This document shows, piece after piece, positions 26,485 to 35,315 of a DNA stretch of 64,000 nucleotides (positions are counted from its first letter, which is position 1; each line of letters begins with the position of its first letter). Made by a program: the position numbers and the translations under genes. Source of the DNA: Nitrobacteraceae bacterium AZCC 1564 (GTDB lineage Bacteria > Pseudomonadota > Alphaproteobacteria > Rhizobiales > Xanthobacteraceae). The DNA lies in assembly GCA_036924835.1 (NCBI GenBank), contig JBAGRR010000001.1:4045001-4109000 (forward strand). Direction: 5' to 3'. The notes under the pieces were generated by a model. The model saw only the letters and a list, made by a program, of their open reading frames with translations. It searched no databases and had not been told where the DNA came from.

Positions 26485-27723
26485 TCAGCGGCGGAAACGT
26501 GCCACCAGCTCGACATGTGGCGTGTGGCGGAATTGATCCACAGGCGTGACGCTGTCGAGTTTGAAGCCGCCGTCGAGAAGGATGCGCGCATCGCGGGCGA
26601 ATGTCGCCGGATTGCACGACACGGCCACCACCCGAGCGATCTTGCTAGCGGCGAGCTGTTGGGATTGCGCCTGTGCGCCTTGCCGCGGTGGATCGAACAC
26701 CACGCAGTCGACATCCCGCAACTCCTGCGGCATCAGCGGCCGGCGAAACAGATCGCGCGCTTCGGCTTTGATCGGCTTCAAGCCTTGAGTGTTCTTCACA
26801 GCGTGCTGTAGCGCCGCCACCGCAACCGCGTCACTGTCGAACGCCGTCACCTTGAATTTTTCCGCAAGTCGCAGGGCAAACGGGCCGAAACCGCAAAACA
26901 GATCAGCGACATGCTTCGCACCTTTGCAGAGTGTGACCGCCAGTCCGGCCAGCGCTTCTTCGCCCGCCAACGTTGGCTGCATGAAGGAGCCCGGCGGCAG
27001 GGTCACTTCGGCTTTGCCGATGCGCATAACAGGCGCCCTGCGCATAATGACGAGTTCGCCGTGCCGGGTTAGCCGTGCGAGATCATGCTTTGCTGCGAGC
27101 TTCGAGAGAGCTGAGAGCATCGCGGTGTTGAGTGGGCCTGAGCCGCGTACATCAATGTCGAGGCCGTTGTCCGCAGCGGTGATCTGGATGTCGAGCGGCT
27201 TGCTGACGGGTTTGAGCAGTTCGGCGATCTCGTTGGCCGCTTCAACGGCGCCGCGCATGGCGGGGGCGAGGATCGGACAATGGTCGATGGCGATGATCTC
27301 ATGCCGTCCCGCAGCGGCGAAGCCGACACGCAGGATGCCCTGCTGGCTTTGGCGGGCGTGCATGGTCATACGCCGCCGGCCGGTGCCGTGCGCGTCGATC
27401 AGATCCTCGACCTCGCAGGCGATGCCAGCATGGGCAAACGTATCCACGACAAGCTGCCGCTTCCAATTTCGATAAGCGCTGTCCTGCCAGTGCTGGATCG
27501 CACATCCGCCGCAAGTGCCGAAATGCGGACAGAACGGATCGATGCGCTCAGGGCTTGCTTCGATGACATGAGCAAGTGTTCGACGGTCAGCATGGCCGGG
27601 GGAGGGGAGGACATCAACTGTCTCGCCACCCAACGCATAAGGCACGTAGATGCTCGCGCTATCAATGAGGGCCACGCCGTCACCGAAATGGCCGACATGA
27701 TCGATGGTGAGGCGTTCAGACAT
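26485..27723 (-). CDS. Class I RNA m5U methyltransferase (RlmD/RumA type)
   Basis: This 412-residue enzyme is a TrmA/RlmD-family uracil-C5 methyltransferase acting on rRNA or tRNA with S-adenosylmethionine. An N-terminal TRAM-like segment (1-60) is followed by an iron-sulphur motif [14 protein letters not shown] plus HCPIL. The SAM domain starts at [21 protein letters not shown], the motif [13 protein letters not shown] is next, and the catalytic cysteine is in [17 protein letters not shown] near the C terminus. Which of the family's uridines it modifies cannot be told. It starts 23 bp downstream of the TlyA gene stop on the same strand, probably co-transcribed. Confidence 0.88.
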   Translation of the reverse strand: MSERLTIDHVGHFGDGVALIDSASIYVPYALGGETVDVLPSPGHADRRTLAHVIEASPERIDPFCPHFGTCGGCAIQHWQDSAYRNWKRQLVVDTFAHAGIACEVEDLIDAHGTGRRRMTMHARQSQQGILRVGFAAAGRHEIIAIDHCPILAPAMRGAVEAANEIAELLKPVSKPLDIQITAADNGLDIDVRGSGPLNTAMLSALSKLAAKHDLARLTRHGELVIMRRAPVMRIGKAEVTLPPGSFMQPTLAGEEALAGLAVTLCKGAKHVADLFCGFGPFALRLAEKFKVTAFDSDAVAVAALQHAVKNTQGLKPIKAEARDLFRRPLMPQELRDVDCVVFDPPRQGAQAQSQQLAASKIARVVAVSCNPATFARDARILLDGGFKLDSVTPVDQFRHTPHVELVARFRR

Positions 27724-27746
27724 TCAAGACCATCTTGTCCCGGTGA

Positions 27747-28478
27747 TCAGCCGCGCCGCGCGCCGAGGAAAAATTCCGTATTGCCGTCGCCACCCGTGAT
27801 GGATGACGGAAATACCTTGATCTCAGCGCAGCCAAGCGAAGCCGCGAACGCCGAAATATCGTCGCAGACCGCGCGATGCACCGCCTCGTCGCGAATGATA
27901 CCTTTCTTGGAGTGCTTACGATCTGCTTCGAATTGCGGCTTGATCAAAGCGAGCAGATGCATCGGCGCTGCGGCGAGCGGCAGCACCGCGGGCAACACAT
28001 GTTTGAGGGAAATGAAGCTGACATCGATCACCACGATATCGGGACGCTTCTCCAAACGCTTGCCTGCCAGCGAACGGATATCGGTTTCTTCCATCGAGAT
28101 GATTTTGGGGTTGCCGCGCAGGCTGGGATGCAATTGCTCCCGCCCGACGTCGATGGCATAGACAAGGCTTGCGCCGTAGTTCAGCAGTACCTCGGTGAAG
28201 CCGCCGGTCGACGCGCCGACATCGACACAGACATGGTCTTCAATATCGATGGGATATTGTTCGAGCGCGCCAGCGAGTTTGACCCCGCCGCGCGATACCC
28301 ACGGGTGGGCCGGCTCGGCATTGATTACGGCGTCGTCCGGGATCGTCTCGGAGGGCTTGGCGATCGGTTTTCCGTTGGCTGTCACCCGGCCAGCTTCGAT
28401 CGCAGCCTGAGCTCTTGCGCGGCTTTCGAACATGCCGCGCTCAACCAGCAACAGGTCCGCGCGCTTGCGTCCGCCCAT
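27747..28478 (-). CDS. TlyA-family 2'-O-ribose rRNA methyltransferase
   Basis: The 243-residue protein combines an N-terminal S4 RNA-binding domain (KRADLLLVERGMFESRARAQAAIEAGRVTANGK, residues 4-36) with an FtsJ-like methyltransferase domain: WVSRGGVKLAGALEQY, CVDVGASTGGFTEVLL (SAM motif I, about 87-102) and DIVVIDVSFISLKHVL. TlyA proteins 2'-O-methylate 16S and 23S rRNA and in some bacteria act as haemolysins. It is followed by the m5U methyltransferase in an RNA-modification operon. Confidence 0.88.
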   Translation of the reverse strand: MGGRKRADLLLVERGMFESRARAQAAIEAGRVTANGKPIAKPSETIPDDAVINAEPAHPWVSRGGVKLAGALEQYPIDIEDHVCVDVGASTGGFTEVLLNYGASLVYAIDVGREQLHPSLRGNPKIISMEETDIRSLAGKRLEKRPDIVVIDVSFISLKHVLPAVLPLAAAPMHLLALIKPQFEADRKHSKKGIIRDEAVHRAVCDDISAFAASLGCAEIKVFPSSITGGDGNTEFFLGARRG

Positions 28479-28495
28479 GCCTTTCCTTTCGGATA

Positions 28496-28575
28496 CTAGT
28501 GGAGCGGATTTGACATTCGCTACCGGACACGCAACGGGGCTCGTTTAGCGAATGTCAAATCCAAAGCTCCACTAG
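28496..28575. repeat. CTAG-bounded palindrome 17 (family E)
   Basis: CTAGTGGAGC...GCTCCACTAG. Arms GGATTTGACATTCGCTA and TAGCGAATGTCAAATCC pair perfectly; the right side has an extra AAA. It lies between the TlyA start and dxs. Confidence 0.9.
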
Positions 28576-28588
28576 CATTTTATTTTTG

Positions 28589-28664
28589 CTGGTGGTTCTT
28601 TGATTCTAACATTTGCAACGGTATCCGCCGAAACGGGATGCAAATGTTAGAATCGAACCACTAG
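28589..28664. repeat. CTGG/CTAG-bounded palindrome 18 (family D), supplying the dxs stop
   Basis: Arms GATTCTAACATTTGCA and TGCAAATGTTAGAATC pair perfectly, which is a compensated change from family D GCG/CGC. The right CTAG contains the dxs TAG stop read on the minus strand. Confidence 0.9.
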
Positions 28665-30583
28665 GCCAGCTTCGCAGTTTCGGACTTTACATCTTTGCCG
28701 AGCGCTTCGAACACTTTGTTCACGATGCCCTTGGCGTCAAGACCCGCCTGCGCGTACATCGTCGCAGGCGAATCCTGGTCGATGAAGATATCCGGCAATA
28801 CCAGCGTGCGGACCTTCAGGCCACGATCAAGCGCGCCATGATCGGCCAACGTTTGCAACACGTGGGTGCCAAAACCACCGATAGAGCCTTCCTCGATGGT
28901 GATGAGGACTTCGTGTTCGCGCGCAAGCTTCAGCACCATATCGAGATCGAGCGGCTTCATGAACCGGGCGTCGGCCACCGTCGTGGACAGGCCGAGCGTT
29001 TCCAGATCGTCGGCGCCCTTGAGGCATTCACCGAGGCGGGCGCCAAAGGACAGCAGAGCCACCTTGGAGCCTTCACGCATGATGCGGCCCTTGCCGATTT
29101 CCAGCGGAATGCCGACTTCGGGCATCTCGACGCCGCGGCCTTCGCCGCGTGGATAGCGTAGCGCGCTCGGCGCGTCGTTGATCGCCACCTGGGTTGCGAT
29201 CATGTGGACCAGATCGGCTTCGTCGGCCGCCGCCATGATCACCATTCCCGGAAGGCATCCGAGATACGCATTGTCGAAGGCACCTGCGTGGGTCGGGCCG
29301 TCAGCGCCGACGAGACCCGCACGGTCGATCGCGAAGCGCACAGGCAGGCGCTGGATTGCCACGTCGTGCACCACCTGGTCATAACCGCGCTGCAGGAAGG
29401 TCGAGTAGATCGCGCAGAATGGCTTAAAGCCTTCTGTCGCGAGACCGGCTGCAAAGGTCACCGCATGCTGCTCGGCGATACCGACGTCGAAAGTACGCTT
29501 CGGGAAGGCCTGACCAAACATGTCGATGCCGGTACCGCTCGGCATGGCGGCGGTGATGGCGACGATCTTTTCGTCCTTCTGTGCTTCCTTGATCAGGCTT
29601 TGCCCGAACACAGCCGTATAGGATGGCGCGTTGGACTTGGCCTTGGCCTGGGCGCCGGTCAAAACGTCGAACTTTACCACGCCATGATATTTGTCGGGTG
29701 CAGCCTCGGCAGGCGCGTAGCCTTTGCCCTTTTGCGTGACGACGTGAATCAGGACCGGGCCATTGCCAGCATCGCGCACGTTCGTGAGGACGGGCAGCAG
29801 GTGGTCGAGGTTATGACCGTCGATCGGCCCAACATAGAAGAACCCAAGCTCTTCGAACAGCGCGCCACCAGTGACCATGCCGCGCGCATATTCTTCCGCG
29901 CGCAATGCACGATCTTCGAAGAACTTCGGCAAGCGGTGCGCGAGGTTCTTCAGCGCTTCACGGGCGGAGCCGTAGGTGTGGCTCGAAATCAGCCGCGCGA
30001 GATAAGCCGACATCGCGCCCACAGGCGGAGCGATCGACATATCATTGTCGTTGAGGATGACGATCAAACGCGAGTGCATGGCGCCCGCGTTGTTCATGGC
30101 TTCATACGCCATGCCTGCAGACATCGAGCCGTCGCCGATCACCGCGATGACGTTGTTCTTGCCGCCAGTGAGGTCGCGCGCAACAGCCATACCGAGGCCG
30201 GCCGAAATCGAGGTCGAGGAGTGCGCGGCGCCGAACGGATCGTATTCGCTCTCTGCCCGCTTGGTGAATCCGGACAGGCCATTGCCCATGCGCAGCGTAC
30301 GAATGCGGTCGCGGCGGCCGGTGAGAATCTTGTGAGGATAGGCTTGATGGCCGACGTCCCAGATGATGCGATCATCGGGTGTGTTGAAAACATAGTGCAA
30401 CGCCGTGGTCAGTTCGACGACGCCGAGACCTGCGCCGAGGTGTCCCCCCGTCACCGACACCGCGTCGATGGTTTCCTGACGCAGTTCGTCGGCGAACTGG
30501 CGCAACTGCTCGGGCTTGAGCTTGCGCAGCAGGTCCGGCGTCGGCGCGGCATCAAGAAGGGGGGTCTTGCTCGAATATGACAC
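28661..30583 (-). CDS. dxs: 1-deoxy-D-xylulose-5-phosphate synthase
   Basis: This 640-residue thiamine-diphosphate enzyme joins pyruvate and glyceraldehyde 3-phosphate in the first step of the MEP isoprenoid pathway. Typical features are [18 protein letters not shown] (about residues 74-91), the TPP motif [18 protein letters not shown] (about 148-165), [14 protein letters not shown] (near 415) and the transketolase C-terminal domain ending [15 protein letters not shown]. The GTG at 30583 is chosen because it has GGAAG upstream and gives the usual N terminus ([10 protein letters not shown]). A TTG at 30598 is possible. The TAG stop is supplied by a repeat end. The 335-bp stretch to xseB holds nothing recognisable. 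Confidence 0.95.
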   Translation of the reverse strand: MSYSSKTPLLDAAPTPDLLRKLKPEQLRQFADELRQETIDAVSVTGGHLGAGLGVVELTTALHYVFNTPDDRIIWDVGHQAYPHKILTGRRDRIRTLRMGNGLSGFTKRAESEYDPFGAAHSSTSISAGLGMAVARDLTGGKNNVIAVIGDGSMSAGMAYEAMNNAGAMHSRLIVILNDNDMSIAPPVGAMSAYLARLISSHTYGSAREALKNLAHRLPKFFEDRALRAEEYARGMVTGGALFEELGFFYVGPIDGHNLDHLLPVLTNVRDAGNGPVLIHVVTQKGKGYAPAEAAPDKYHGVVKFDVLTGAQAKAKSNAPSYTAVFGQSLIKEAQKDEKIVAITAAMPSGTGIDMFGQAFPKRTFDVGIAEQHAVTFAAGLATEGFKPFCAIYSTFLQRGYDQVVHDVAIQRLPVRFAIDRAGLVGADGPTHAGAFDNAYLGCLPGMVIMAAADEADLVHMIATQVAINDAPSALRYPRGEGRGVEMPEVGIPLEIGKGRIMREGSKVALLSFGARLGECLKGADDLETLGLSTTVADARFMKPLDLDMVLKLAREHEVLITIEEGSIGGFGTHVLQTLADHGALDRGLKVRTLVLPDIFIDQDSPATMYAQAGLDAKGIVNKVFEALGKDVKSETAKLA

Positions 30584-30918
30584 GTCAATCTTCCGCAATG
30601 AACAAGGGGATGAGCCGCCGGCCCCGGCAACAGAAAGGCCATCAGAGGTCCGAAGCGGCCCCGTGGCTTATACCAATTCCAAAGGCATGCCAATCCGTCA
30701 GGTGGACGTAGGCAGGCTCACTTCTTGGTCATTTTGGACCGGAAACGGGTTCAAATGGCCGAATTTCGGCTGATTTTACCGAAGTCTCTATCGCGTGTGC
30801 AGGCATGCCCCACGCGCATGCATCACCCCTCGAACATATGTGGGGAACGTAAACCCGAGGAGGGCGCGCGCTATGCCGAGTCTGGAAAAGGGCGGTCGGT
30901 GTGGCGACTCGCGTCTGC

Positions 30919-31170
30919 TTACTGCACGTCGAGCGGCTCGGTCCCGGCAGGTTGTCCGTTGGCGTCGGTGGTGATCTTATCGACGCGCGCTTCTGCTTGC
31001 CGCAGCAGCTCTTCACAGCGCCGCTTCAGGCTTTCGCCGCGCTCATAGATCGCAACGGATTCCTCAAGCGGCACTTTGCCGTCTTCAAGCCGCTTCACGA
31101 TCGATTCAAGCTCTTCGATCGCGCGTTCGAAGCTCAGCGTCTTGACGTCCGCATGAGTGTTATCGGCCAT
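30919..31170 (-). CDS. xseB: Exodeoxyribonuclease VII small subunit
   Basis: The 83-residue protein is the XseB subunit that combines with XseA to degrade single-stranded DNA. The pattern SFERAIEELESIVKRLEDGKVPLEESVAIYERGESLKRRCEELLRQAEARVDKI matches the family over almost its whole length: an antiparallel two-helix coiled coil. It reads in the same direction as dxs, as is usual in this order of bacteria, where xseB lies near isoprenoid genes. No large subunit is visible here. Confidence 0.93.
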   Translation of the reverse strand: MADNTHADVKTLSFERAIEELESIVKRLEDGKVPLEESVAIYERGESLKRRCEELLRQAEARVDKITTDANGQPAGTEPLDVQ

Positions 31171-31279
31171 TCAGTATCCCCAATTCAGTTCCACGCTGCA
31201 GAATCTAAGAATGATTTACGGGCGCAATGTGGCGGCTCTTTAGCCTGATTTGCCGTGTGCTGGAAGCGGATGGTGAATC

Positions 31280-32209
31280 CTAGTTGTTCATCAGCGCTGC
31301 GACATGCACGGCAACGGAATCACGTAAGCCCTGCAGATCATAGCCGCCTTCGAGCACCGAGACGATTCGTCCCTGCGCGGACTTGTCGGCGATTTCCATC
31401 ACCTTGCGTGTCACCCACGCATAGTCTTCTTCCTTGAGTTCAAGGCTGCCGAGCGGGTCACGCCAGTGCGCGTCGAAGCCGGCGGAAATCACGATGAGCT
31501 CCGGCGCGAATTGCTCCAGGCGCGGCAGGATCGCCAGCTCGAAAGCTTCGCGGAATTCGCGGCCGCCATTGCCAGCGCGCAGCGGCGCGTTGACGACGGT
31601 GTCTTGCTCGCCACGCTCTGAGGTCGAACCGGTGCCGGGAAACAGCGGCATCTGATGGGTCGAGGCGTACATCACGGTCGGATCGGACCAGAAAATTTCC
31701 TGGCTGCCATTGCCGTGATGGACATCGAAATCGACTATGGCTGCGCGGCTGATGCCGTATTTGCGTTGCGCGTAGCGCGCGGCAATGGCTGCGCTATCGA
31801 AGAAGCAGAAGCCCATCGGCTTCGCGGTTTCGGCGTGATGACCCGGCGGGCGCGTCCCGACGAACGCGTTGGTCTTGGCGTTGGTCATGACGGCATCGAC
31901 CGCAGCAACGGCACCACCGGTGGCGCGCAATGCGGCTTCGAGTGTGCCGGGGGACATCGATGTATCGCCGTCGAGATAAATCATCCCCTCTTTCGGAGAG
32001 ATGTGACGCAGCTCATCGATGTATTCGTTGCTATGGCACAGCGCGATGGTGTCGAAGTCGGCTTCCGGCGCTTCAATGCGGACCAACGGTTTGAAATGAT
32101 CCGCCGCCAATCCCTGCTCGATGGCACGCATACGGTCCGGGCGCTCGGGGTGACCGGGAGAGGTCTCGTGATTCAAGCACGCGGAGTGATAATAGTAGAG
32201 TGTCGGCAT
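31280..32209 (-). CDS. Histone-deacetylase-superfamily protein
   Basis: This 309-residue zinc amidohydrolase belongs to the class II HDAC/acetylpolyamine deacetylase family. Motifs are HPERPDRMRAIEQGL, RPPGHHAE (tandem active-site histidines, about residue 130), GFCFFDSAAIAARYAQ, VDFDVHHGNGSQEIFW (zinc-binding Asp/His, about 168-183) and VISAGFDAHWRDPLG (zinc-binding Asp). A C-terminal EGGYDLQGLRDSV holds the catalytic Tyr. The ATG at 32209 has AAAGGA ten bases upstream. Bacterial members deacetylate polyamines or other acetylated amines. The substrate here is unknown. Confidence 0.9.
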   Translation of the reverse strand: MPTLYYYHSACLNHETSPGHPERPDRMRAIEQGLAADHFKPLVRIEAPEADFDTIALCHSNEYIDELRHISPKEGMIYLDGDTSMSPGTLEAALRATGGAVAAVDAVMTNAKTNAFVGTRPPGHHAETAKPMGFCFFDSAAIAARYAQRKYGISRAAIVDFDVHHGNGSQEIFWSDPTVMYASTHQMPLFPGTGSTSERGEQDTVVNAPLRAGNGGREFREAFELAILPRLEQFAPELIVISAGFDAHWRDPLGSLELKEEDYAWVTRKVMEIADKSAQGRIVSVLEGGYDLQGLRDSVAVHVAALMNN

Positions 32210-32228
32210 GGACAATGGTCCTTTAACG

Positions 32229-32302
32229 CTAGTGTCCCGATTCTGACATTCGTTTAATTGCGGCTAGCTCGTTTACGAATGTCAGACCCTGAGGGACACT
32301 AG
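32229..32302. repeat. CTAG-bounded palindrome 19 (family E variant)
   Basis: CTAGTGTCCC...GGGACACTAG. Arms GATTCTGACATTCGT and ACGAATGTCAGA pair. It combines the family B basal stem with a family E-like inner stem. Confidence 0.85.
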
Positions 32303-32315
32303 CAAAAATATGTAT

Positions 32316-32394
32316 CTAGTGCGGTTTTGGATCTGACGTTCGCATGATGGACTCGCGGTCAATACTGATACGAATGTCAGATCCACCGCATTAG
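32316..32394. repeat. CTAG/TTAG-bounded palindrome 20 (family E variant)
   Basis: CTAGTGCGG...CCGCATTAG. Arms GGATCTGACGTTCG and CGAATGTCAGATCC pair with one G-T; left side has the extra TTTT. Confidence 0.85.
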
Positions 32395-32431
32395 AGGCGC
32401 CTGATGGCGCCGATCTCCCGTTCATTTTGGC

Positions 32432-32508
32432 CTAGTGGTCCGATTCTAACGTTCGCATCCCGTTTGAGGCAGGCACTTTTGCGCACGTTAGAATCAAAGG
32501 ACCACTAG
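32432..32508. repeat. CTAG-bounded palindrome 21 (family D)
   Basis: CTAGTGGTCC...GGACCACTAG. Arms GATTCTAACGTTCGC and GCGCACGTTAGAATC pair with one mismatch; right side has an extra AAA. Confidence 0.9.
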
Positions 32509-32521
32509 CAGATATTGGTTG

Positions 32522-32601
32522 CTAGCGGAGTTTTGGATTTGACATTCGCTTTGCCGGTCTGTGGCCAAACGGGGTAGCGAATGTCAAATCCACTCCACTA
32601 G
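32522..32601. repeat. CTAG-bounded palindrome 22 (family E)
   Basis: CTAGCGGAG...CTCCACTAG, arms GGATTTGACATTCGCT and AGCGAATGTCAAATCC, left-side extra TTTT. The fourth element in a 370-bp array between the HDAC-like and hydratase genes. Confidence 0.9.
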
Positions 32602-32707
32602 GCGCTTGATCAGGTCGCCCCTGTTCGGGTTCCTCGAATAACACGGGGATGCCCAGCACAGGTCAGGGAGCGACACTCATATAAACCTTGGTTCTGACGT
32701 TTAAATA

Positions 32708-33469
32708 TCACGCTTTCTTGCGGGCGAAGAAGGCCTTGAAGGCGTCCATCGCCTCTTTCGAGCTCATGCGCTCACTGAAAAGGTGACTTTCCTGCTCGAT
32801 GCGGCGAACCAGTTCGTCTGGCGGCTGCTTCAGTAGTTTGCGCGACAAGGCGACCGCTTCGGCCGGAAGCGCACAAATCTCCCGCGCAACCTTCCGAGCT
32901 TCAATCTCGGTGTGGCCCGGCGCGACCACGGCGTTGACAAAGCCGGCTTCCTTGGCCTCCTCTGCACTCACGGTGTGCCCCATCACCAACATTTCGAACG
33001 CACGCTGATGACCCATCATCATCGGCACCAGCAGGCTGGAAGCTCCTTCGGGGACAAGGCCAAGATGGATGAACGGCGTCGAGAACGTTGCCGCTGTGCT
33101 GGCGAGCACGTAGTCGCAGTGGAAGGTGAGGGTGGTGCCGATGCCGATGGCAATGCCATCCACTGCGGCGATGATCGGCTTGGTGTTGTGCACCAGCGAA
33201 TGCAGGAACTTCACCGCGTTCATGGGGCGCGCTTCGCCCTGCGCTGCACCGCCCGCTTTCAGAAAATCGTCGAGATCGTTGCCGGCAGTGAACACGCCGG
33301 AGCCGCCGGTGATGATCAGGCAGCGGATTGCGGGATTGTTCTGCGCCGTGTCGATGGCGTTACTCATCGCCGCGTACATGTCTTGCGTCAGCGCATTCTT
33401 CTTTTCCGGCCGTCGTAGCGTAATGACGCGTGTTGCGCCCTCGTCGGTTACCAGTACGTGCTCTGTCAT
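32708..33469 (-). CDS. Enoyl-CoA hydratase/isomerase family protein
   Basis: This 253-residue crotonase-fold protein has the two oxyanion-hole segments SGVFTAGNDLDDFLKAG (about residues 58-74) and AVDGIAIGIGTTLTFHCDYVLAS (about 100-122), and a C-terminal helix ending KAFFARKKA. Compared with classic hydratases, the catalytic glutamate pair is not obvious. In the second segment the family's GGG/GGA is replaced by GIG, so hydration may not be its chemistry. The ATG at 33469 has GAGG seven bases upstream, a better choice than the TTG at 33475. It stands alone between two repeat arrays. Confidence 0.85.
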   Translation of the reverse strand: MTEHVLVTDEGATRVITLRRPEKKNALTQDMYAAMSNAIDTAQNNPAIRCLIITGGSGVFTAGNDLDDFLKAGGAAQGEARPMNAVKFLHSLVHNTKPIIAAVDGIAIGIGTTLTFHCDYVLASTAATFSTPFIHLGLVPEGASSLLVPMMMGHQRAFEMLVMGHTVSAEEAKEAGFVNAVVAPGHTEIEARKVAREICALPAEAVALSRKLLKQPPDELVRRIEQESHLFSERMSSKEAMDAFKAFFARKKA

Positions 33470-33500
33470 GATCAATCCTCGAAATGCGCGGCTGATTTAT

Positions 33501-33574
33501 TTAGTGATCCGATTCTAACATTCGCATCCGGTTTCTGCAGGCACCTCCTGCGAACGTCAAATCCACTCCACTAG
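33501..33574. repeat. Palindrome 23: chimera of families D and E
   Basis: The left half TTAGTGATCCGATTCTAACATTCGC is family D, while the right half GCGAACGTCAAATCCACTCCACTAG is family E. Only the innermost bases pair, so the stem is broken. Its right CTAG is shared with the next element. Confidence 0.8.
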
Positions 33575-33649
33575 TGTGGCCTCTCGCAATTGCCGATCAC
33601 TCTTGCGGCTGGTCTTATATCGGCAATTGCGAGACAGAAGCCACGCTAG
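33571..33649. repeat. CTAG-bounded palindrome 24 (family G)
   Basis: CTAGTGTGGC...GCCACGCTAG with an inner stem TCTCGCAATTGCCGAT / ATCGGCAATTGCGAGA that differs from every other family but keeps the same size and layout. Confidence 0.85.
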
Positions 33650-33662
33650 CATTTTGATTCTG

Positions 33663-33736
33663 CTAGTGTCCTTCCTCTCCGAATAACCGTGCGAACATGC
33701 CGCAAATTGGTCGGTTATTCGGAGACGGGAGACTAG
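33663..33736. repeat. CTAG-bounded palindrome 25 (family H)
   Basis: CTAGTGTCCTTCC...GGGAGACTAG, inner stem TCTCCGAATAACCG / CGGTTATTCGGAGA. Last element of this kind found; none was seen from here to 64000. Confidence 0.85.
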
Positions 33737-33830
33737 CTGGCGCAGCCCAAAAACCCGTCTTACATCATCGGTCAGAACGGTCATGTTGGCCAATGGATTT
33801 CCGGCGTCATTTCTACAAAGGGAGAGTTCG

Positions 33831-34778
33831 ATGCAACTCACCGGCATTCATCACCTCACCGCGATTTCCGCCCACGCCAAGGGAAATCTCGCATTTTACA
33901 CCGGTGTTCTTGGTATGCGGCTGGTGAAGAAAACCGTCAATCAGGACGATGTGAGCGCATATCATCTATTCTACGCGGATGGAAAAGCCTCGCCTGGCAC
34001 GGATCTGACCTTCTTCGACTGGCCGACGGCGCGGGAGCATCGCGGTACGCGCAGCGTGGCGCGCACGGGGCTACGGGTGAATGGAGAGAAGGCGCTTGGC
34101 TTCTGGCATGATCGCTTGCTCAAACTTGGCGTGCACACCGGCAAGGTGACAGAGGTGGATGGCCGCCTGACACTGCCGTTCGAGGACCCTGAAGGCCAGC
34201 GTTTGGTGCTACTGGATGACGGCGGGAGCGGTCAGGCGAATCCGTGGGAAAAAAGCCCGGTGCAGGCTGAACACCAGATTCGCGGACTTGGCCCTATCGT
34301 GTTGAATGTGCCTGAGCTCTCGCGAACCGAGCGCGCCTTGGTTGACGTCATGAACATGAAGCGCGTTCGTGATTACGCGTCGCCCGACGGAGAACACCGC
34401 ATCCATGTCTATGAAATGGGCGCGGGCGGACCCGCGGCGGAAATCCATGTTATCGAGCAGAAGGACCTTCCTCCCGCGCAGCAGGGCGCCGGCGGCGTTC
34501 ATCACGTCGCATTCCGCACGCCAGATGAAGAGAGCTATCACGGGTGGACCAAACGGCTGTCCGATTTCGGCATCAACCACAGCGGTGAAATCGACCGCTT
34601 CTATTTCCGCAGTCTGTATTTTCGCGAGCCGAACGGAATCCTGTTTGAGATCGCAACTGATGGGCCCGGCTTCGCGACCGACGAGGCCATGGAAACCCTC
34701 GGCGAAAAGCTTTCGCTACCGCCGTTCCTTGAACCGCGCCGCCGGGAAATCGAGGCGGGTCTCAAGCCGCTCACATAG
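33831..34778 (+). CDS. VOC-superfamily ring-cleaving dioxygenase
   Basis: The 315-residue protein has two vicinal-oxygen-chelate modules: [40 protein letters not shown] (1-40) and [21 protein letters not shown] (near 220). The metal ligands are histidines in GIHHLT and GVHHVAF plus a glutamate in [15 protein letters not shown]. Members near PcpA/LinE or MhqO open hydroquinone or catechol rings. Other members of this group act on unknown quinones. The ATG at 33831 is preceded by AAAGGGAGAG; the upstream frame from 33783 lacks a ribosome site. It is not in an operon. Confidence 0.85.
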   Translation: MQLTGIHHLTAISAHAKGNLAFYTGVLGMRLVKKTVNQDDVSAYHLFYADGKASPGTDLTFFDWPTAREHRGTRSVARTGLRVNGEKALGFWHDRLLKLGVHTGKVTEVDGRLTLPFEDPEGQRLVLLDDGGSGQANPWEKSPVQAEHQIRGLGPIVLNVPELSRTERALVDVMNMKRVRDYASPDGEHRIHVYEMGAGGPAAEIHVIEQKDLPPAQQGAGGVHHVAFRTPDEESYHGWTKRLSDFGINHSGEIDRFYFRSLYFREPNGILFEIATDGPGFATDEAMETLGEKLSLPPFLEPRRREIEAGLKPLT

Positions 34779-34925
34779 GCAAGCGCATAAATTGAGCCGT
34801 TCTCTTCGCGCCTCTCTCACCTGTGTGTGATCGCGTAACGTGAAACCTTTTGATCCGAACCTGATAATGCATGACGGAAGTCGCTTGAGTTTCCGCCGGA
34901 CAGTTGCATCGGAAAGGAGACGATC

Positions 34926-35213
34926 ATGACAAAGTTTGCGCTTGCTGTTTTTGCAGCAATCTCGCTGTTCGCGGCGTCAGGTCTTGCCCATGCCGGCGAG
35001 GTGATTTCGGACCAGCGTTACTGGCCGAGTGAGGTGATTCAGGATCAGCGTTACTGGCCGAGTGGAGTGTACGGATACTACACCGACAGGACACATCCCC
35101 GATTCAACGCCATGGCCAGCATGTACGGCGTCCGTACCACTGGAAGTTCGTTCGTCTATCGGGGCGGACCGAAGACGGGTACGCGCGATTATGTACCAAG
35201 CACGCCCTGGTAG
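34926..35213 (+). CDS. Small secreted protein with an 11-residue tandem repeat
   Basis: The 95-residue product has a signal peptide (MTKFALAVFAAISLFAASGLAHA). Two copies of the unit EVI(S/Q)DQRYWPS follow at about residues 25-46, encoded by a 33-bp DNA tandem repeat with few differences (35000-35065). The remaining tail is Gly/Tyr/Pro-rich. I do not recognise the family. An AAAGGAGA ribosome site precedes the ATG. It ends with its own hairpin and has no functional neighbour. Confidence 0.7.
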   Translation: MTKFALAVFAAISLFAASGLAHAGEVISDQRYWPSEVIQDQRYWPSGVYGYYTDRTHPRFNAMASMYGVRTTGSSFVYRGGPKTGTRDYVPSTPW

Positions 35214-35249
35214 CGCAAAGATGGGTTTTCGCGTTGTGCCGGATCTATG

Positions 35250-35276
35250 TTCGGTTCTGATTGAATCAGAACCGAA
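35250..35276 (+). terminator. Hairpin after the small secreted protein gene
   Basis: A perfect 11-12 bp stem TTCGGTTCTGAT/ATCAGAACCGAA around a short loop, then GCTTTAGATCTTT. It also faces the convergent acyl-CoA dehydrogenase gene, so it may serve both. Confidence 0.75.
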
Positions 35277-35315
35277 GCTTTAGATCTTTGAGGGTTTTCT
35301 TCACGCGAAAATGCT

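Noticed and set aside
29204-30580. 458-residue plus-strand frame inside dxs
   Set aside because: Composition typical of an antisense shadow; dxs is unambiguous on the other strand.
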